Of a DNA stretch of 64,000 nucleotides, positions 35,281-47,800 are shown piece by piece; the stretch's first letter is position 1, and the number at the start of each line of letters is the position of its first letter. The DNA is from Psoroptes ovis (Eukaryota; Arthropoda; Arachnida; Sarcoptiformes; Psoroptidae): positions 312,501-376,500 of the forward strand of contig PQWQ01000024.1 in assembly GCA_002943765.1 (NCBI GenBank), given 5' to 3'. Position numbers and translations under genes: made by a program. A model generated the notes under the pieces. That model worked only from the letters and a program-made list of their open reading frames with translations. It had not been told where the DNA came from and did not search any database.

Positions 35281-36246
35281 AATTTCGTTTGATCATATTT
35301 TAGTCGAAATTCACTTAAATATCGCCAAATACCTTACTCAATCATTACTCAATCAGTATCAATATATATATAAGATATACGTGGTGGAGAGCGCAATTTT
35401 GGTTGAATTTAACTTTCTTTTTTCACGAAATAAACTTATGACACAACAACAAGTTTTTTTTTTTGTTAAAATTTTATTTATTGATAAAAATGATAATGAC
35501 AATGACAATGACAACATTTGATGAAAATAACGACTGACTGAATAATAATTGGAAAAAAAATTGACCATTTTGATTAAAATGACGGAAAATATATACATTA
35601 TGAGAAAGGAATGTGATAGAAAGGTAATTAAATCGAGGATGTTTTGAATACTTTAAATCATAACGATGTGCATGTTTAGCCAATGTGATTAAATTGGAAT
35701 TTTTTTGCCAAATCTGGTAATCAGCTAAACATTATCATCATTAAGTTAACGATTTAAAAATTAATGATGTTAAATAACATCCCTTTAGATCAATAACTAC
35801 CATTTCTATTACATATATTTCATCAATGAAAATTCATTGATGAAATTCATTGATTGTAAAGTAATAATCTTGGCAATTTATGTGAATTCATAGTGATAAA
35901 GTATAAATGAATCCGAGTTAAAAATAAAAGTTTAAGAATTATGGACACACACGAGTTAAGATATACACTCACTGACAAACATGATCGGAATTGATATTGG
36001 AGCAAAAATCGACAGCCACAAGGAAACAACCACCCGTCAATTTCTCTGGTGGCTTAAAGACACAAGACCTTTGATAAAACACGGGTGAAAATGGACCGGA
36101 GAATTCGAATCAAGCTATCAATGGACACTAATCACACACATCGATAGATCAATGAAATCAAATGGGAAATTACTAAGAAACTCGGCGCTGGAAATTACAC
36201 GGAATCAGAGAAAAATATCTAAGAAACGGTAGGATCAATTCTATGG

Positions 36247-36270
36247 ACACCAGCAGCAGCAGCAGCAGCA
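36247..36270. repeat. CAG trinucleotide microsatellite
   Basis: About seven CAG units followed by CGAGCCACCGACGACGA, a G/C-rich patch in A/T-rich DNA. No flanking open frame is convincing. Confidence 0.8.
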
Positions 36271-36721
36271 GCGAGCCACCGACGACGAAAATATTAATCT
36301 TAATTTATCTAGATTAACCAGTGTTCTTCGTATTGACAGCTGAATTCGATCGGAATCGATGAAACAAACGAGCAAATATCGATACAATCGACGTTATTTC
36401 AAAGGAAATTTTGGAAATATTGATGAACGGTATTAATGAACAGGAAAAACGATTTAAGTCTAAGATACACGAATAATACAAACAATAAACAACAAAATGA
36501 ATGAATCAGAATGAATTGAATGTGTTCCAGCATCTCAGATAATGAAAGATGGTCAACAAACAACAAAAAACGCGATTCCTTTGATTGTCTTTGGATTTCT
36601 CAAATGGAATTAAAAATGTAAGACTTTTTGACACATTCACATGGTGAAATGGTGTAAAAACTTCAAAAATCGACCAAATAAACAAACGAGAACAGAATCA
36701 AGATTTTACTAAGCGATTATA

Positions 36722-36805
36722 TTAGGTTGTCCGTAAAGTTTTGGCCGATTTTCATGAACAATTCTATCCGATTAAGCCGAATGAACTTTTCGGACAACAG
36801 CCTAA
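36722..36805 (-). mobile_element. Hairpin MITE, subfamily A
   Basis: TTAGGTTGTCCGTAAAGTTT, TGGCCGATTTTCATGAAC, GATTAAGCCGAATGAACTTT, CGGACAACAGCCTAA; TA on both sides. Confidence 0.93.
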
Positions 36806-39800
36806 TATATTTAATAAGATTTGCCGAATGAACCATCGTTGTTTTTAATCGGTGAAATCTCGATGAAACGAAAACAAATCAAACAAATAAACAAACACGA
36901 TTGAAATAAATAAATGAAACAAACGAATTGAATGGAAAAAGGTCCAACGATGATTTAAGTAATGATTTAAGTCGAAATAAATAAGATTAACCCTAGAAAA
37001 TAAGACGATGAATTGTTTGAAACAATTGATAAAAACGACGCGAATGTATTATTTTCAATTTATCAAATTGATTTTCCATTCAATTCAATTCGAAGCAATG
37101 ATTTAATTCAAATCAATTTTCATTAAAATAAATCTTGATTTGTTCATTGATTGAAATGAATCATTTTGAATCAACAAAAAAAAAAACAAAAACAAAATAA
37201 ATCGATCGACTTTAAGAATTGAATCCAATTCTGAATTCAACAGAATCGACAATTGAATTGAATCCAATTTTGAATCTGTGGATTCTGGATCGTTTCGAAC
37301 AAATTCCGTACGAAATTTCAATTCGGTTTCACCGAAAATTTCAATCTTATTTAACTTGAAGGCTGGAAAGCCCAGAATTTGGTTCAATCCCCAATCATCG
37401 ACCATTGGTACCTCGGTAAATTGATCCATCAATCACTAATAATCACCAGGCTACAACAATCAACTAAAACAGCCCCATAGGGCCCCAATCATTAAACCAA
37501 TTTTTTTTCAGTGGATCCGAAAAATGTCTCAGTAAATGTCCGGTAAATTGAATTCAGAATTTTCCAAAATTGAAATTTCAATCAATTCTGAAATGTTCAC
37601 GACAAACGACCGATTCTTCTTGTCAAAAGTGGAAATTTTCTCAGCTTAAATTCACCAAGAAAAAAATTGGAAAATTCACAGACACAGTGAAACAACCAGA
37701 ACATAAGGCCTTAGGCTTTCAAATAATTTCATTTTTACCATTTTTCATTTTTGAAAAATGAAATTCAATTTACCCGAAAATTATGGAAGAATACCCAACC
37801 AACTCCAACCAAACAACAGCAACCAAAGACACAATAGAAATTCTCCTGAAATAAATTATGTAATCACAATTCATATTTCATTTTAAGTGTCGATTATCAT
37901 CATCATCATCAATTTGTTTGTTTATTTGCCCCGAGATATCTGCTATATTTTCACGATTTCAAAAAATGAAATTACTTAATCATTTGCGGCCGAGACACAC
38001 GCATTCACTCGTTTGAATTGAATTGAACAACATTTTCCAGGGAAAATATGAGAAAATGATTCGAGATTCTTCATTCACCAACAAAACAATATCCAAGACC
38101 CAGCAGAATCTGCCAAAATCTACCCAGAAAAAAAAATTTACCAGAAATTCCGGTCATCAATTTGGTTTGATGGCAATCGGTATGGGATTCGTTTGGATGC
38201 ATTCAAACAATTATTAACAAAAGGGAAATGAATGTAAATCTATCCATACATTATACATTTGGACATTATTCACCATCATCACCATCATCAGCCATCAACC
38301 ATTATCATTTAGTAACCATTAAAACAATGAATTTTTCGAACATCAATTATGGCACCATTACAATTACGATACCAATGAGCCCATAGACCCATATGAAATT
38401 GAGTAACATTATCATTATTACTTGGAATAATTTCAATACGAAGAAAAAAATTGACCATCAAATCAAATCATTTGGCCAAGATTATTGTTATTAGATTTTA
38501 CATATGGAATATGTAAGACCTTATCGATATAATAACAAGATATTCATGTGTATAGGGCCAACATTTAAAAGATTATTCAATTTCAATCATCATTATTTAT
38601 TTGTTTTGATGGCCCATAGACTTGATAGACTTTGATAAACAACAACCAAACAATCAAGGAAGGCCTTCGCAATCTCAGGCATCATTGAGAGATTTGAGCA
38701 AGAAGAATCTAGAATGGGAATTATTTATAAATATCAAAGGGCTTTATCATAGGAACATATCGGTTATTTGTTATTGTTATTATTATGATTATTTCCATCA
38801 ATTCACATTCACATGTTTTGGATCCCATTCAATCAAAACATAATAATAATAATGCAGAATAAACTGCATTAAAAAACAACAAAAAGGATCAATTTTACAT
38901 TTTTTTTCTGGAAATACACACAACAACAACACTTGTATATTTTCAAAGATAATCTCGAGAACGATTCGCCATAGATTCAATGTAATTTCAATGACCATCA
39001 ATGTAAAACTTGACCATCGCAGAAAACAATGACAATAATCATAATAATAAACAATAATGACCAAACAATAATACTGATAAATATACGAATGACCAATAAT
39101 AATCATCAAAAACAAATGATGAACATTCAAAGAATGTCCTAATGTTTCAAGTCAACTTAAATTATTCGAATTGACCCTTCTATCAATCGAAAAGCTATCA
39201 TTGAAACAGTGTTCATCATATCAAAGCTTCAGGAAGCTTAATGATCAATCAAAGGGTATCAATTGCATTCAGATGTTTCAGAACTATATTCAGTCGAGAT
39301 TATTGAGAATTGATTTGGACCCATTTCGATTTAATCAAACAGAAATCCCTCGGAAAATCAGCGATTTCAATGAAATGAAAATTCCAGGTAATAACACTCA
39401 TCATTATTATTAATATCGACATTATTGATGACTTCATTATTATCGTCATTAGGCTAATAAATCATATTTATAAGTGAAATGATAATACGATAATGATTTG
39501 GGCAAGTTTTCGAAAGTTTTTCCAAAATCAAAAATACTTCCCAAAATATTTTCTGAAATATTTCAAATGAATATATTTTCGATTTATTTGAAAAATCTCA
39601 AAATTGAAAATATTATTTTTCTCCCTGAACTGAACGGAATTATCATTGAAATTCATTTGGGATTTCATTCAATATTTTCTCGTCCAAATAATATTATACC
39701 ATATGATGAAAGCATCATCATCATCATCATCGAATAATGACCATTTCATATGACAGTAAATATGGTACTAAATAACTCAAAGACCATATCAAAAACAAAC

Positions 39801-39919
39801 TTAATACCCACATATAATTATTACAAATGATTATGATAATGATGATGATGGAACAGGACTACGACACATCCAAACATCGGAAAAAATGATAATGAAATTG
39901 ATAGAGATTGATATTATTA

Positions 39920-40003
39920 TTAGGTTGTCCGGAAAATTTTGGCCGATTTTCATGAATAACTCTATTCGATTAAGCCGAATGAACTTTTCGGACAACAGCC
40001 TAA
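39920..40003 (-). mobile_element. Hairpin MITE, subfamily A, near consensus
   Basis: TTAGGTTGTCCGGAAAATTT, TGGCCGATTTTCATGAAT, GATTAAGCCGAATGAACTTT, CGGACAACAGCCTAA; TA on both sides. Confidence 0.93.
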
Positions 40004-41604
40004 TATATTGGAATGGAATTATTATCGTCATTATCATTATTATCATTAGTATTATTATGACAAAAATGAACAGGGAAAACAACACGGGACAACAACAACA
40101 CGGGACAAATTGAAATCTACGTCAGTTATTTTGGCTCCAAAAATAAATCCAAAGTCCATCAAATCGAATGAATGAACCAAAAAACTTATCAATTTTAATG
40201 AATCTATGATGGTAGCAGGGGCGGCATCAATGGCCATTGATGATGGCTTAATCAAGCCTATCAACCCTGTACCCTGTACAATATCAATGGTGTATTAAGA
40301 GGTACATTAAATATTAGTGATTCAATTCAAAAAAAATAAATTATGAAATCACAGAATATTCTTCGTTGACAATCTTTAATATTTGGACGGCCCAACGAAT
40401 CTCGTAGATTCTTGGCCCAAAGAGAATCCATGGGAATTTCAATGAAGTTCATTGAAATTCAATGATAATTTTCTGAAAAAAAAACTTTTCTCATAAATAA
40501 CCAACAACCTTACAAATACTTATGAATTGAATCTATTGGAGTGAATCTCTGGATTTTCTCTCTCGGGATTCGAGAAAATATTTTGGGCTACTTGGAGCCT
40601 TGTATTACGATGGTTATGGCTATGGATCGATTCAAAAAAACAAAAAAATTTGAAATTCATAAATTTGGATTCAATCGAATTGGAGATACATTGTAAATAC
40701 ATGAAAATTTCGAAATCTCCAAAAATGGATTCTCTGAAAATAAATCAAAATTTGAAAAACAGAAAAAAAACCAAAAAACTTTGAATATGGATTTGTCTTT
40801 TGGGTGAATATAAATGAGCTCAACCAAAAAGACATTTTGAATATATTTTCAATCAAAAATATTTCGAATCGATTCATTTAATAATTACATCGAAAGGCAA
40901 TAATTTCAAGTGGATGAATTACGGCCATATCAGCCCAACCTCATCATATCTACAACAAACAGTTAGCTCAGTTTTCAGTGATATTCTTTGTTGATCGAAA
41001 CAAGAATCGACTGAAAGCACTGAAAGGCTTATCAGAAGACGAAAATTAAAGAAGGTAATTATTCAATGTTGAATCTCATCTATTCACATACAAAACAAAG
41101 ATGTCAAATTAAAAATATACATTTGAAAATCATTTAAGTAATGAAAGGATTAAATTGTAATAATCAAAATAAATGGAAATTAAATGAAATCAAAATGTAA
41201 ATGTGATTAAATTAGAATGAAACAACAAAATAAATAATAGAACACAATACACAAAAGCACTGAGATATCAAAAACACATTTAACAATTAAGACCGATGAG
41301 ATTTCAAGATATTTCTGAGGGGTACATTTTGTCACAAGGTTCGAGAGACATGTTTTGTTAAGTTCAAGTGGCTGGGACCCGAAGAGAATTTCAAATTTCA
41401 AAAACACATTCGAAGCCGAGGAAACACATTTGAATTAAGAATAAATGAATTGAATAAGGGCCAGAATCACAACGTTTTTGAATTTGATTCGATTTGACTT
41501 TGAATTTGAAAAAAAGATTCAAGATTTATCTCTGTCTCTTTCTCGATTTGGTAATTAATGCGAATGATTTCAAGTGAACGAATGTGGAATGACATTTTGA
41601 AAAG

Positions 41605-41769
41605 TACAGCGTTTCAAGTTCTAATTCGGAGTTTTGAAATTGATTTTCGTAGTTTTAAAATTTAATTTCGTAATTTCACCGTTAAAAATTGCAGCGAAAA
41701 CTACGAAAATCAACTTGAAAACTATGAAAATTAATTACAAAACTCCGAATTAAAACTTGAAATGCTGTA
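41605..41769. mobile_element. Fold-back element, CAGGGTTTC family, copy 3
   Basis: TACAGCGTTTCAAGTTCTAA at left and TTAAAACTTGAAATGCTGTA at right, with repeated TTTCGTAGTTTTAAAA-type blocks inverted inside. The C in CAGCG and the matching G in TGCTG show that the two ends changed together. Confidence 0.85.
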
Positions 41770-42105
41770 TATTAAATTAACGTAAGAAATCAAATTCGAA
41801 TTTGAAAATTTTAGAATTTCAGAGAATTTCAAGAACCGTCGACTCGATTCGATTCGATTGTTCAATTTCACAGAATTTCTTCTCTGTTTGTCTCCTTGCA
41901 AATGCAACTAATCTTAATTTAAATTGACATTTTTTCTGTGAAAAATTGTATAATTCCAAATGTAAACAATATGAAATTGACATTTGAAATAAGAAAAATA
42001 AAAATAGTTGGGTTAAAATTACGTTGAATTAAACATTTCATTTTTTTTAGGCTACCGAGTTTTTTGAATTCAACCAGTAAGATAATGAGTTATTTGAGCA
42101 TTGTG

Positions 42106-42260
42106 ATGGCATATTGCCATAGAAAATACATTAGCTCCAATTGAAAATACATTATAAAGGACGTAGTCCCGTAGAAAATACATTGAAATGCTTTATAACT
42201 AAAAAATGCCGGAGACGTAGTCTCATTGAAAATACATTAAAAAGGACGTAGTCCCATAGC
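42106..42260. repeat. Array of spaced short palindromes, locus 2
   Basis: Backbone GAAAATACATT alternates with short stems: ATGGC-ATATT-GCCAT (42106-42120), GGAC-GTA-GTCC (42159-42169), GAGAC-GTA-GTCTC (42212-42224) and GGAC-GTA-GTCC (42244-42254). The stems differ between units but each remains self-complementary. Confidence 0.8.
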
Positions 42261-43078
42261 CTATTCAATGGTGTAAATTTGAATTCAAAAAAAAAAAAAA
42301 AAATTTAATAACTTTTCCTTGATAAATTCGCTCCAGGCAATATTTCACACAAACTTTTGAAAATTTGAAAATTTTGAAAAATTTCAAAATTAAATAATTT
42401 GGCCTAAAAGATTCTGAAAGAGCTCGAAATTCTCTTGGAAATTGAATTTTTCAACAAATTCACAAAATTGAATTCGGCGAAAATTGAAATTCGGTACAAA
42501 TCTCGAAAAATATTCTCAACCCCTTTGTGCCCAATTTAATTACAAGAATAAACACACAAATACACACAAATCAACACCCAAACGAGCAAACAAACACGAA
42601 AACGTGTGGTCAAACATTAAATTCAGCCAAATTGTAACAATTAAAAACCTTTAAAATTTTTCAAAAAAAACGAGTTCGAAAATTGAATAAAAAGTCAAAT
42701 AAATCACCACAAAGCATTTCAACGATTACTGGGCCACTGAATTGGGCCTTTGAAATATGGACCTTTTTCGATCATTTTCACTTTGGTCACTCGGCCATTC
42801 GAATTAGTCAATTGGCCATTCGGTCTTTGAACGTGAAAATGCTTCGTGGAACGAAGCGAATTCAAGTCAATTGAAGCAAACCATTGATGCTTAAAATCGA
42901 AATCATTTTCTCTTCTTGGCGTGGAATTAAAATTGAAATTAGCGAAGAATTTAGGAGCCATTCAGAGCCATTGAAAGCCATTTAAACTTTGGGCTCAAAT
43001 CGCTCGAATGGTAGAACAATAAATCATTTTGAATTGAAATTTTGGCGTGAAATTTTTCATTTTGCCAGGCGAAAATCA

Positions 43079-43390
43079 TTTCAGTATTTGGCCGTAATAT
43101 TTTTAAATAAAATTCTCGGAGTATCGAACCAGAATTCTTTTAATAATTCTTTGAGAATCACGAAAAAAGTTGTCATTAAAAATTGTCTCCGAACCTCGTT
43201 GTACCTTGTCTTATTGAAACAGCTGATAATTGATTGTGTATTCTCGCCAAATCTCGCAAGGAGATTCCGGCGGAATTTTGTCGCCTCGAAATCAATTATT
43301 TTGTTTGTTTTCAATTTACTCGACTCAAAGATTAAGATTCATTTCTTGATTGGACGATCTCGGATCTGAATTAATAAGAACAACAGAATT
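43079..43390 (-). other. Open frame pair of unknown status
   Basis: The minus strand is open here for roughly 80-90 codons ending near 43079, with a coding-like mix (FEATKFRRNLLARFGENTQS). The plus strand is also open from 42989 to 43369 (126 codons). Both readings look plausible by eye and neither matches a family I recognise. Most likely chance in a locally G/C-richer patch, or a decayed coding fragment. Confidence 0.15.
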
Positions 43391-44838
43391 GGGCCCAGAA
43401 AACAAAATAATGAATCACAGATTTTGAACGAAAATTGAATTCAAACAATTCAGCATTGCTATTGGCAGGCTATTAATATCAAGTGTGTTAATTAACACGG
43501 GAAATTTCTTGAAAAGAAATTCAGGGCAACCCAAGGCAAATCTTTGGAACCTTGAATTCTCTGCTTGACTTGATTCAATTTTTGACAAAAAAATAAAATT
43601 TTAAATAAACAAACAAACGAAACGAACCAAACGAGCAAATATGTATCAATATTTGGACCAAAATATTGCTAATAATGATTACAAATAATAATAAAAATAA
43701 ACAATAAAAACATAATGAAAACAATGGAAACAATGAAATCCAATCAAATGATCCATGAATCAATTTTTAGAATGTAACACATGTTACACATTGAGATTTT
43801 ATGGACCATACACGGATATTTTTGAAGGTTTATTCATCGTTTTCAACACGGAATTTTTTCGAAACAAAATCAAGAATTGAATTACAATGTATATTTGAAT
43901 TTTGAGAATGTAAATTTTCAAAAATTTTTTTGGTACAAATGATTCAAATTGTTTGCTGCACTGGGACCCAATTTGAAATTATTTGAAATTTCATAAATTT
44001 GGAAATTTCAAATTCAAAAATTTTCAGAATTTACTTGGGCCTATTTAGGCATGTGGACAGTGAACACAAACGAATTACTACGAATAAATATTCATTTGGT
44101 CAATCTGGTACCGAAATTTCGAATCCAATCGTTTATTTATTTTATTAATTTTCAATCAAGAATTTATTCGTGTGGAGGTTGAATTGAATGGCGAGAAATA
44201 AGATTCCAAATTTCAAAATTCAAACAAGAATATTCCTGTAGAATGGAAATTCGTACCATGATTCGATCGAACGAATGGAGTCAATGAAGTCAATGATATT
44301 GAAATGAGAATATTATTAGTGGACTATACGATTATTGGAAATTCGAGTCCATTAAAACTTTTTTGTTTTTCATGAAAGAAAATAAATAAATACATTGAAA
44401 ATGATTTCAAATACACACCAACAAACACAAATATTACACCCGTAGGGTAACAAATGTAAACGAATACATCTGGCTGCTGCTGCTGCACCAGAATAATTTC
44501 ATAATTCCATAATTCATAAAATGTTCAGAACTGCGAAATTAACCATGGAAAATATACAGGGAATAATTCACCAGAATTCCCTGAAATTCAATTCTAATAC
44601 CATAACGAATCTTGCAAGAATAATAATAATCAGAATAATACACACAAGAAATACTGGTGAACAGCAGCACACAAACAATGAAGCAATGGATCACAAATAA
44701 TATAAAAATCAATAATATAATCATAATTCACAATTCATATAATATATGAAAAGATTCAAATTAATTAGCAAAAGAATCGTTAGTTTGTTCTTGGAATATT
44801 TTGTAATTCAAACGAACGAACCAAAAATATCGAATAAA

Positions 44839-44862
44839 AATCAATCAATCGATTGATTGATT
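44839..44862. repeat. Perfect 24-bp palindrome
   Basis: AATCAATCAATC followed by GATTGATTGATT, centred on TCGA. Built of a 4-bp repeat, so it may have arisen by slippage. Confidence 0.85.
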
Positions 44863-47800
44863 GATTTTCGGATAAAATAAATATACATGGGGATTATTCA
44901 ATATAATACACCCACGAAAAATATTACACGAGGGTATATTAGAGCGAGAAAATATCACACTAAACATCTACATGATATACCCATGGATCAATGTAAGGCA
45001 ATATTCGATGTATACATTGAATATTATGCACCATGGAATATTATTCTTATATTCAATCATTATGTAATTCTTTCAATTCGCTTTGTTTTATTATTTTTCT
45101 CGCATAGAAATCTATTAATATTTTATTACATTGAATTCATATATCTTTATTATTATTATTATTGATTTGAACGATTTATTATTTTCATTTTTCGACCAAA
45201 AAATAAAACAATTACAATTATTCTTATTAATAATATTAATATCAATATTTCTGATCAAAAATAACCAAAATACAACACATAGACACACGCACACATACAT
45301 ATAATTTACCATTTTGCAATCTACCATTTTGTTTTATTCACATTGTTTAGTAATCAATCAAAAGAAATTTAAACAGAACACATTTATGAATGATCCCAAG
45401 GAATAATTTGAAAAATTTGGTTTACTTTTTATTCATTTATTTCATGAATATCAGAATATATTGAATTCATTCATTAACTAATTAATAATTCATTTCATTT
45501 CAACTAATATGTTCAAAATTATTATGCAAGAATAAATCATATTTAGTAATGAATTGATCATAATGAATCAAAATTGATCAATGATCTAAGATCAAATCAA
45601 TTGGAATATATTTGTTATTCCAGAAAAACAAACAAAATTTCCAAATATTTCGAAAAACACGCAAATTGATTAATTGGATTCACATTTTGAAATTTCACAA
45701 TAAATCAACCTCCATTAATCGATTAATTGATTGATAATCAGCTAAAATTTTAGCATAAATTTCATGAAATTTCAAGATTTTAAAGGTTAAATTTTCTTAA
45801 AAAATTTTTAAGAAAAATTTTTCAATGAAAAACCCCAAATGCAGCTAATTGACACAATTAAGCAATTTTGATTTACAATTCAATCAGTCAAGTTGAATTA
45901 CCAATTAGAACTTATCAAAAATTATCAACAACTTAACCCAAAAAACGATAACATCAATACACACGTATGCATTCATATACAGCCGAGCAGCAAATGGCTA
46001 AATGATTCCAATTAAAATCACGACACAAGTATCAAAATTGAATTAGGTAAATTGGCAAATTTTATCAATTTCCAGCTCACATTTCAACAATTTCATATTT
46101 CATTATTAATGATTTCCACTGTTCATTACCAGTGTAAAAATAATGATTTATTCAAATCCTTTATTCAAAAATTTGAAACAATTTCCAAATTCAAAATCGA
46201 GGGTAATTGAATTGTTTTTGTGTTTTTCAAATGTAACTTGATTTATTTGTTTGTTTATCACATTGGAAAAACGCCAGTTTATTTCAAACAAACAAAACAA
46301 ACACATGAAACGAAAGGGTTACGTGCACACTTATACATCCACCTTAGCTACCTTACAGCTGCTACAGGTAATTACCACCACAAATATACACACGCGCTTA
46401 TTCACCGCTTATGTATAGCCTTGGATTCACAAAAACAGAAACAAAATTGAACAAATTTCGATTAATCAAAGGTGCATATGTGCATATGTGTGCACAATGG
46501 TAATATTTCAAAGAATATTACACATAAACACTTAAAATAATGCTAAAAATAAAGCTTTAGATTTAAATACAAATGAATTCAATATGAATGATTGAATTGA
46601 ATGTGAAATGATTGAATGAAAGGATGAATGAATGGAAGGAAATGTCCTTCCATTCAACTTTAAATCCTGATTCAACTTGTCAATATTCATGCAGTACATT
46701 CATTTACTCATATTTCTTCGTTATGATATTAACAACAATTGAAATATTTCCATATTTTTCAATGGATGATTGATTCAATTTACCTGTAAATTTCAATTTG
46801 AAAAATTGAAATTTGAAAGCAAAATTCAAATGAAAAAAAGGATTTCATCGTCGATGGGTAACTTGAATTGAAACATTTACACCCTTAATCGATCAATGAT
46901 TGAATTGAATTTCGTAGATTTTCTCTTTGAAAATTGAACAAATCAATCGAAATAAATCAATTGAATTGAATCTATTGAACATCCTTCAATCATTGATTGA
47001 TTGATCGATCATTAATTGATTGAAATGTCAATCGTTTTTTGACCAAATCTAAAATCAAATTAGAAATCAAAATCAGGTGATTTATGGGAGCCAAATTGTT
47101 CGTAGGAATTTGTCATCAAACAATAAATCGCCAAAATTCAATCATTTCGCTCGATTCAATGGATTCAAACACAACACCAAAACACAAAGACAAACACACC
47201 TTGATTATCATAAACTATTGCACATCTTCGAATAATAATAATTACGAGTAATTTCACAATTTAAGAATTCAACGAATTCAAAACGATTCAAAACGAATTC
47301 AACCAATTAAAACATTTTCACAAAACATTGTCACGCAAACATCCAATTATCATCACAATCGATAATTGACAATCGACAATTGGCCGGAATAGGTTTTAAG
47401 GTTTAAATATTTGAATGAAAATATTCAAATTCTTCAAATATTCAAATAAATATTTCATATCAATTCAATTCGAAATAATAAATTCAAGCGAATTAACCCG
47501 AAAATTTTCGGCTCAAAAATATGAAAATCAATACATATTTTGCATAAAATTCATCAGAAATTCATCAAAGATTCATTAATTTGGACTCATTTCAAAATTG
47601 ATATTTGATCAATTAATCAATAAATAATTAATTAATCGAGACTTCCAAATTCGGTTCAAAGAAAATGTTCAACGAATGCTCAAAACATAAACAAATGACA
47701 ATTCGAATCGAAACAATCGAATGTTCGAACAAGGACATTATCGAGTTGTTCTCATCATCATCATTAATCCTTTCATTCCTTAATCGTTTTCAACGAAATT

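Larger units (their letters stand above)
35281..42105. other. Gene-poor stretch
   Basis: No supported gene. Contains MITEs at 36722 and 39920, the fold-back copy at 41605, a CAG microsatellite at 36247-36270, an ATC tract near 39715-39733 and an AAGGCCTTAGGCTTT near-palindrome at 37704-37718. Confidence 0.6.

Noticed and set aside
37370..37400. GGTTCAATCC resembling a tRNA B box
   Set aside because: The flanks do not form T-arm, acceptor or anticodon stems.
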